From: Calocera cornea HHB12733
Lineage: Eukaryota; Basidiomycota; Dacrymycetes; Dacrymycetales; Dacrymycetaceae
Direction: 5' to 3'
DNA: 37,703 bases
Assembly (NCBI GenBank): GCA_001632435.1
Contig: KV424128.1
Coordinates: forward strand, 4,101 to 41,803
Shown here: piece by piece, positions 32,026 through 37,703 of the stretch
How the letters are laid out: every line of letters starts with the position of its first letter
Numbering within the stretch: the stretch's first letter is position 1
Notes under the pieces: generated by a model
Database searches by the model: none
What the model saw: the letters and a program-made list of their open reading frames with translations, nothing else
Told to the model about the DNA's origin: nothing
Translations under genes and position numbers: made by a program

Positions 32026-32050
32026 GAGACGAGACGAGATGAGATGAGAT
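32026..32050. repeat. GAGAC/GAGAT pentanucleotide repeat
   Basis: Two GAGAC units followed by three GAGAT units in the G-skewed intergenic region. Confidence 0.8.
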
Positions 32051-32774
32051 GGCAGAGGGAAGCGAGATAAGCAGCCATGCGGGCATGTATGGTGTTTTCC
32101 TGGAGTGTGGGAGCGGGAAGGGAGGGGGAAGCGGGTGAGGTGATGCGCGAAGCGATACGAAGGGGGCCCATCAGCAGCAGGGTGCTTGGGCGCTCCCACG
32201 CCCTGCCTGCGCAGGGTGGCTGATGGGGAGGGAGGGGGCGGCTGGGCGGTGGGGAGGGAGGGGAATCGCCTTATAAGTGCATGGCTCGTGCCGTTCGCAG
32301 CTCAGCGGTGATGGCGAAGGCGGGAGGCGGGGAGGGGGAAAGGGGGGACGAATGAGACCGCGCGCGTTTGGGGGGGGGTTAAGTACCCCGTCTGCTGAGC
32401 ATGCGCGCTTTGTGCCGCTCGCCCTTTGGCTTGGACGGCGAGGGGCAGAGGGGGCAAATCGATGAGGCATTTCTGGGCGGGAGAGGGAAGAGGGATTTAC
32501 GCGGTTGGCCGGCGGGGCGCGTCAGGGACGGGAAAGGGGATGGAAAGGCTCGGGATTTGCGGGGCGGAGGCAGAGCGTGCCGGGGCTGGGCCGGGCGGGC
32601 GGGAGCGGGCACGCTGATTGGCCAGGGGTGCCCGACCCATCATTTGAGGCGGCGCAACGGTGTCGCCATAACGCGCACGGCAGCGTGGTGACTAAACTTG
32701 CTGCTTGCGACTTGCAACACTTGCGACTGTCCATCACCGCTTGCGTCTAAAAGCACCGTCGTCCATCGCCGAAG

Positions 32775-33537
32775 ATGCACCGCGCGCGCACCCTCCGGCT
32801 TCCCAAGCACCAGCACGCCCTCCCCCGCGCCCTCCCTGTCGCCCGCACGCTGCACACCACCCTCCCCCCGCTCAACGCCCACCCCCGCACACCAGACGAC
32901 GCGCACGTCCCGCGGCCCTCCGACGGCCGCCTGCCCCCGCAGCGCAGCCCACTGGGGGAGTACACGACGGCGGCGGCGCACTGGACCGCCCCCAGTGTGG
33001 AGTATGAGCAGGTGCGCGAGTGGGCCAGCAGGCCGAGCGAGGTGCGTTCTGCTCTCCCATCCCGGGGTACATGCTATGCTAACCTCCCCCTCCCCCCCGC
33101 AGTCAATCCTCCTCATAGACGTGCGCGAGCCGCCCGAGATAGCCCAGGGGTCCATCCCCTCCTCCGTCGCCCTCCCCCTCTCAGAGCTCAAGGACGCCCT
33201 CCGCCTCTCCCCCGCCGCGTTCAGGGCCAGGTACGGGTTCGAGATGCCCGTCCCTTCCGAGGGGCAGACAAAATGGGGCCAGTATTTCGTGCCGCGGACG
33301 GCGCAGGGGCAGGAGGGAGCGCCGTCGCACACCGCAGAAGGAGAAGGCGAAGGCGAAGGCGAAGCCCAAGAACAGGAGAAACAGAAGCAGATCATCTTCT
33401 ACTGCCGATCGGGCAAACGCAGCCTCACGGCCTGCGACCTGGCTGTCCGGGCCGGGTGGCAGGGCGTGAGGAACTACGATGGGAGCTGGCTGGACTGGGT
33501 GAGGCGCGAGCAGGAGAGGGCCGCGGGGGGGAAGTAG
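32775..33537 (+). CDS. Rhodanese-domain sulfurtransferase, probably mitochondrial
   Basis: Single-domain rhodanese that would carry sulfur on its active-site Cys. Exons 32775-33041 and 33103-33537 give 233 aa. The first 40 residues have no acidic residue and many Arg and His (MHRARTLRLPKHQHALPRAL), a likely mitochondrial presequence. The domain begins about residue 75 and includes LLIDVREPPEIAQG, the active-site loop YCRSGKRS with Cys190, and the closing GSWLDWV motif. This arrangement resembles yeast RDL1/RDL2-type thiosulfate sulfurtransferases. An insertion just before the active-site strand holds a (Glu-Gly) repeat followed by a Gln/Glu/Lys run, encoded by a GAAGGC hexanucleotide repeat (about 33340-33366). 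It is transcribed away from CTR and towards BIM1-like copy C; I see no functional tie to copper. Confidence 0.88.
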
Positions 33538-34508
33538 GGCGCGCTGCTGCCTGCTGCTTGAGCCAGCTGTGGCCGGCGTACGACCGTAGGGGTACTGTAC
33601 GCTATCGTACTGTGCTGTACTACCCGCCGACAAGCCCAAAGAAACATTAAGCACTCTCTACCGCGCACTGTCCCGCATGCCAACCCCGGCACGTCGGCAT
33701 CCCAGAGAGGCATAGGCGGACATCCCCCCCCCCACCTATGTGCTGTAGTATGCCGCGCTCCCCCGTTGCACGCTGGGAGGGGGCTTGTAGTCTCTTGTAT
33801 GCGACCGCAGCCCTGAGCAGCGTGCTGCAGATGCAGGCAGCGTGCGAGCTCGCTCATGCCAGCGAGGACCAGATGGGCCGGATGGGATGCCCCGCCGCTC
33901 GAGCCCATCCTCGTCTGAAGGCAGTCTTTCCTCTATGCAGATCCACTACTGTACTCCACGTACGAATTCTCGCGCTGTCAAGCCAGTCCGGGCCCGGACG
34001 CATTGAGGCATTTTGTGGACGACGATGTCGGGAGCCTAAGTTTGCACGCGGGGCTTTGTGCAAGCCCTTCCGCACGTGCTGGTTCTTCCCAGCGGCCAAC
34101 ATGAGCCTGGGATAGCGGAGCGCGGCCGTGAGGTGGACTGGAAAGCAGTCGGTGCTTGCGCGCGGAAGCGAGTGGTCTTTCCAACCACTACTAAACAGTA
34201 TGCGAAGGCGCTGTTGCCACGAGCACAGACCTCCCCCCTACGCTTGCTATCCGAGCCTGGCCCGCTGCGCCTCTACTGTAGATAGAACTACGCGGTTCGT
34301 ACAGAACGAAGGATGGTAGATGATTCATTTCACGAAGCTTGTAGGGCATGCTAACTAAGGACAACATGATACCACATGGAGGAAAGAGACTAAGCGGGAA
34401 GGAAAACTATATTTGACTAGGAAGCATGGATCGGCCAGGAGCGTGCTCCTTCTCTGCCCCATTGAACTGTACTTTTCGAACGTCGGACCGCATCTCGATG
34501 TAAGCCAG
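33538..34508. other. Convergent intergenic region
   Basis: About 970 bp between the 3' ends of the rhodanese and BIM1-like copy C genes. No gene is supported. GTACTGTAC-like words occur near 33593-33622. Confidence 0.55.
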
Positions 34509-35399
34509 TCAGATGGTGAGCGCAAGCGCAGCACCGACGACGGCGAGGAGGCCGACGGACGCAGGCTGGAGGGCGAGCGCCGCACTGCTGCTGCTGGCCG
34601 TCGGGCTGCCCGTGGCCGCGGCGGGCGGGGTTGCAGTGGGGATGGACGTGATCGGGCTGGCGGACGAGCCGCTGGTGGCTGCGGTCGAGTTGCTGCAGGA
34701 CGCCGTGGAGGGCACGGTGTAGTTGGTGATCAGGACGACATCCGCGCACTACGTGAGGGATCATTAACCACCCCGATTGTCCGGGGTCGGGAGCGACATA
34801 CATCAAAGAGGTTTCCATCACCGCCGTTGAACTGAACCTGGATGGTCGCGTTCGTGCCGTTGACGATGGGCAGACCGACACTCTCCGCGTCCACGGGCAG
34901 GCAAAGCTCGCCCTCCCAGTTCATGGAGAAGAACGGCTTGAGCATCGGCTAATCGGATGTCTTTAGAGGGAGGGGTTGAGAAACACCGATGAGACCGCTC
35001 ACGTAGGAGGTGCCATTGTCGGTGGTGTTGAACTGCACGAAGGTCGTCGGGTCTGCGTCGAAGCTGTAACTCTGTAAGCCGGCCACCTTGTGGTCAAGCG
35101 AAGCACAAATACCTGATGTAGAACCCAACTATGGCCGAGGGGTGCTCGCTCGTGATATCCACGAAGCCGCTATCCAACGGGAAGGGCGAGCGAGCCCCGG
35201 TCGGGTAGTCGGAACAGAACGACAGTTCCATTTGCTGAACATCGTGTTAGAACTGAGTTCCGGTTGTCTTCTTCTCGGATGCCGGAAAAGTGAGACGTAC
35301 AGCGACGAAGGGGCCACGAGGGGGCGGGTAGTTCAGATGAAAGTGGGCAAGCGCCGGGGCGGCAGCGAACGCAAGGCTGAGGAGTGCGGTCGTAAACAT
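34509..35399 (-). CDS. BIM1/X325-like GPI-anchored copper-binding protein (copy C)
   Basis: Second intact member of the group. Exons: 35399-35301, 35234-35113, 35069-35003, 34948-34802, 34748-34509, giving 224 aa. The signal peptide (MFTTALLSLAFAAAPALA) leaves His19 as N-terminus of HFHLNYPPPRGPFVA. His64 in ITSEHPSAIVG is the likely second brace residue; note also His21, two positions after the first, absent in copy B (which has Thr). NGTNATIQVQFNGGDG is shared almost word for word with copy B, and the exon encoding it is 147 nt in both genes. The tail is Ser/Thr/Pro/Ala-rich, then hydrophobic to the end (GLLAVVGAALALTI), fitting a GPI signal. Copy C has one intron more than B, in the middle of the domain. 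It lies about 4 kb from CTR, beyond the rhodanese gene, on the same strand as the other copper genes. Confidence 0.88.
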
Positions 35400-36418
35400 C
35401 TTGGCTCTAAGAGTTTGAAAGGTTCAAGACAAAGGGGAAGATTGGATGGAGAGGTTAGCAAGAGGCACACAGACACGGTATAAGGACATACCAGAGGCTC
35501 CATTCAAGCGAATGCTTATATGTAGAGCAGAAGGGTGGTTTCGGCCACGCTAACCAGCTGGAACGTCGGTTTGAATTCGGGAACGGCAATCAAAGGATCG
35601 CACATTAAAAATAGCACGATTATTCCCTGGGATTTTCGTTTCCTGTTCCGACCAGTGTGCCTGACCCTTTCCTCTTCCGCACTTGCTTGTGGCTTGTTTA
35701 TGATGCATCTCCGGCCGAATGCGACCTTGAGAAGTCACACAAGTGCATCCTTCCGGCGACGGCATGATGCACCGCGAGGACCCCGGAACCTCGACCATGA
35801 CCGAATTTTGCCTCCATTCGGAATTTGCCCAAACAGTTCCTGCCACCTGCCATGATGGACACCCGGTGATCCTCAAAGAGCTTAGTCAATATCTCGTAGG
35901 TATGATCAACTCGCCGCCCGCAAAGGAAGGTCCTGATAAGACGAAATGGGCTTGAGGATCAACAATACGTTGACCTCAGCGTGCTGAGTAAACCATCTGC
36001 TCATGTAGTCGGCAATTCCCATGCCTCTCGCCTAGTCATGGGGTCACGTACGGGTGAGCTTCGCGCGTTGCGTCGAATGTTCGAGCCAATCCCGCCGTGA
36101 AAATTCCGAATTAAGGTGGATATGGATTCTACATGCGACTTTATGGCTATGCAAGCTCCCAAGAACTATTCCAGAACTACTGCACAACAAGCGTGGGCAG
36201 TCGCCGCGTGCGTTACAAGTTGAACTTCTCTGCTTGAACATGTATACCACCGATCCTAGCGGCGCGCATGGGACTTGTTAGTATAGACGGAGCGAGGCCA
36301 CAAGACTGCCCCAGAGGCTGTGCTGACTGCCCCTCAGGCGGGTAGTACGCACAGCCACTCACCCTATGTCCGTAGCACGACGCGTCTGTTTTGCCAATTC
36401 ACATATCTTGACTCTTAC
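35400..36418. other. Intergenic region between BIM1-like copy C and the retroelement
   Basis: It holds the copy C promoter on the left. Small frames (for example 35535-35855) show nothing recognisable. The 5' LTR of the copia element may begin within it, perhaps at TGTTAGTATAG near 36275, but no second LTR is in the window to prove this. Confidence 0.5.
35515..35520 (-). promoter_or_regulatory. TATA box of BIM1-like copy C
   Basis: TATAAG on the minus strand, about 116-121 bp before the ATG, comparable to copy B. Confidence 0.55.
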
Positions 36419-36443
36419 CATAACCTGCGCTCAACAGGTTATG
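36419..36443 (+). repeat. Hairpin with 9-bp arms in the retroelement leader/LTR
   Basis: CATAACCTG and CAGGTTATG flank a 7-nt loop. The loop-side word CTGCGCTCAA is repeated directly at 36449-36458. The position, about 200 bp before gag, suggests an LTR or leader structure. Confidence 0.6.
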
Positions 36444-36627
36444 AGCCCTGCGCTCAAACCATCAAGATACCACCTTCCAGCAACCCACAGCACCCCTTCC
36501 TGCTCTATCTGAAGTAACCTTAGTATCAAGGTGAACTCAGAAGTGCATTCCTACTCGGACACATCACCAACCCACTCCGACACTCTGCTCACATCTTTTG
36601 GACCGGACCGGACTCAGCAAACACAAC

Positions 36628-37703
36628 ATGTCGCACATATCACCTTCCAGCATCAAGGACGCACCAGCCTCACTCCTCAGGATCGAGCCACTGAATGCAG
36701 ACAACTGGTATGCATGGAAACGGCGCATGCAAGCAGTGTTCAGAGAGCGCGGACTCCTGAGCTACGTGGATGGCACCACACCACGTCCGAGACCTGCGAT
36801 CACGGATCAACCAACCGAGACGGAGCGACAGTGGATGAGAGATTGGGATGAGATAGATGTGAGGGCACAGAGCCAGATCGAGCTCTGCGTGGGAGATGCG
36901 GACATGGTGCACCTCATTGGAGCGGTGACAGCGGGCCAAATGTGGTCACAGCTGATCACTGTGAAGGAGATGACGGGCGAGCTGGGCCGGATGGCACTAC
37001 AACGCCGCCTGTACCGGGCACAAGCACTCGAGGGCTTCGATATGGCCACTCATGTCAGTGATATGCGACGCCTGCAAGAGCAATTGCATATGCAAGGAGA
37101 AGTCGTGCCGGACAAACTTTTCGTCAACCTCCTCACAACCTCGCTACCGGAATCATGGGACAGCTTCACCCAGTCGCTACTTGGATCACGAGTCGGGCGC
37201 ACACCTATCACTTCAAACGAGCTAATAGCACTGCTATTTGAAGAAGCAAACCGTCGAAAGGAACGAGATTCCACCGACGAGACTGCACTCCAAGGACATG
37301 ATAGAGTGAACCGCGGTGTCAGACCACGCACTGACGGAATTGTCTGTGACAACTGCAAGAAGCCTGGACACTCAAGAGCAGACTGTTGGAGCAAAGGCGG
37401 TGGAAAAGAAGGACAAGGACCACGGTCAAAGGGGAAGAAGAAGAAGAGCGATCACGCAAATCAGGCGGATGATACGAACGACAACCTCCTCGATGCAGCA
37501 TACCACGTTACTCCTGGTAGTGGATTCACCCACCAGGACTGGTTACTGGATTCAGGCACCACGTCGCACATCACACCACTCCGTGAAGCCTTCATTCACT
37601 ATGAACCTCTCACTGCACACGAGATCAAGGGTATTGGCAACAATGCTATCCAAGCCCAAGGACGTGGCACCGTGAAGCTACACTTCTTTGTGAATGGCAA
37701 GAC
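36628..37703 (+). CDS. Copia gag-pol polyprotein, N-terminal part (partial)
   Basis: Open frame of 358 codons from the ATG at 36628 to the window end, with no stop and no intron. The N-terminus (LNADNWYAWKRRMQAVFRER) is the usual start of copia Gag, followed by the gag-polypeptide domain with LYRAQALEGFDM and the LTSLPESWDSF-type motif. A CX2CX4HX4C zinc knuckle is at Cys240, Cys243, His248, Cys253, followed by a Lys-rich stretch. The aspartic protease starts with WLLDSGTTSHIT, catalytic Asp308. Integrase, reverse transcriptase and RNase H would lie outside the window. The frame has no lesion over more than 1 kb, so the copy may be young. Confidence 0.93.
   Translation, partial: MSHISPSSIKDAPASLLRIEPLNADNWYAWKRRMQAVFRERGLLSYVDGTTPRPRPAITDQPTETERQWMRDWDEIDVRAQSQIELCVGDADMVHLIGAVTAGQMWSQLITVKEMTGELGRMALQRRLYRAQALEGFDMATHVSDMRRLQEQLHMQGEVVPDKLFVNLLTTSLPESWDSFTQSLLGSRVGRTPITSNELIALLFEEANRRKERDSTDETALQGHDRVNRGVRPRTDGIVCDNCKKPGHSRADCWSKGGGKEGQGPRSKGKKKKSDHANQADDTNDNLLDAAYHVTPGSGFTHQDWLLDSGTTSHITPLREAFIHYEPLTAHEIKGIGNNAIQAQGRGTVKLHFFVNGK

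Larger units (their letters stand above)
30420..32774. other. Divergent 2.35-kb promoter region, strongly G-skewed
   Basis: It separates the CTR gene (minus) from the rhodanese gene (plus). Large parts, especially 31300-32620, are purine- and G-rich on the plus strand with many GGGGAGG-type tracts, and five GAGAC/GAGAT units lie at 32026-32050. Long minus frames such as 31141-31902 translate to Pro/Ser/Arg-rich sequence that looks compositional. TATA-like words at about 30780 (ATATAT) and 32271 (TTATAAG) cannot be tied to a gene. Confidence 0.55.
36419..37703 (+). mobile_element. Ty1/copia-type LTR retrotransposon, 5' part only
   Basis: Leader plus the start of gag-pol, cut by the window end. 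A weak primer-binding-site candidate (TAGTATCAAGG, like the TGGTATCAGAG complement of initiator tRNA-Met) lies near 36520. The left boundary and LTR length are not determined, since the 3' LTR is outside the window. Confidence 0.7.

Noticed and set aside
36275..36518. Possible 5' LTR of the copia element starting TGTTAG
   Set aside because: The expected CA end and a second LTR copy cannot be seen, so the boundaries were not annotated as an LTR feature.

Overview
The window looks like nuclear DNA of a filamentous basidiomycete, probably a wood- or litter-decaying agaricomycete. It is GC-rich, its genes are split by many very short GT-AG introns (about 39-62 nt, up to about 100), it carries an expanded tandem P450 family, and the recognisable proteins have fungal architectures. 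Species and order are inference. All exon structures were worked out by hand from splice signals, reading frame and comparison between paralogues inside the window.

Layout. (1) 1-13488: five complete cytochrome P450 genes in tandem, all on the + strand. Copies 1 and 2 are a recent direct duplication with a 2,893-bp period. Copy 3 is a close relative, and a decayed P450 relic lies between copies 2 and 3. Copies 4 and 5 are older relatives. (2) 13713/13905-19039: a complete 16-exon DNA topoisomerase II gene with a possible in-frame mitochondrial-type N-terminal extension. (3) 19040-23230: two long stretches with no gene I can support, flanking a small stand-alone cytochrome b561-type membrane protein (21297-22027). 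(4) 23231-23911: a hypothetical minus-strand gene. (5) 24297-30419: minus-strand genes that together read as a copper acquisition locus: a decayed BIM1/X325-like gene, a ferric/cupric reductase, an intact BIM1/X325-like GPI protein and a CTR copper transporter. After a plus-strand rhodanese gene (32775-33537) comes a third BIM1/X325-like gene (34509-35399, minus). (6) 36628-37703: the 5' end of a Ty1/copia-type gag-pol, running off the window.

How the parts fit. The main proposal is the copper locus. A surface metalloreductase would make Cu(I), GPI-anchored LPMO-fold copper-binding proteins with an N-terminal His would hold copper at the cell surface, and a CTR channel would import it. BIM1 and CTR1 are functionally linked in Cryptococcus; finding the reductase, the CTR and three BIM1-like loci together within 11 kb is the point worth testing. 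The P450 array shows birth and death of genes: same exon lengths, a constant TATA-to-ATG distance, a relic copy and drifting splice sites.
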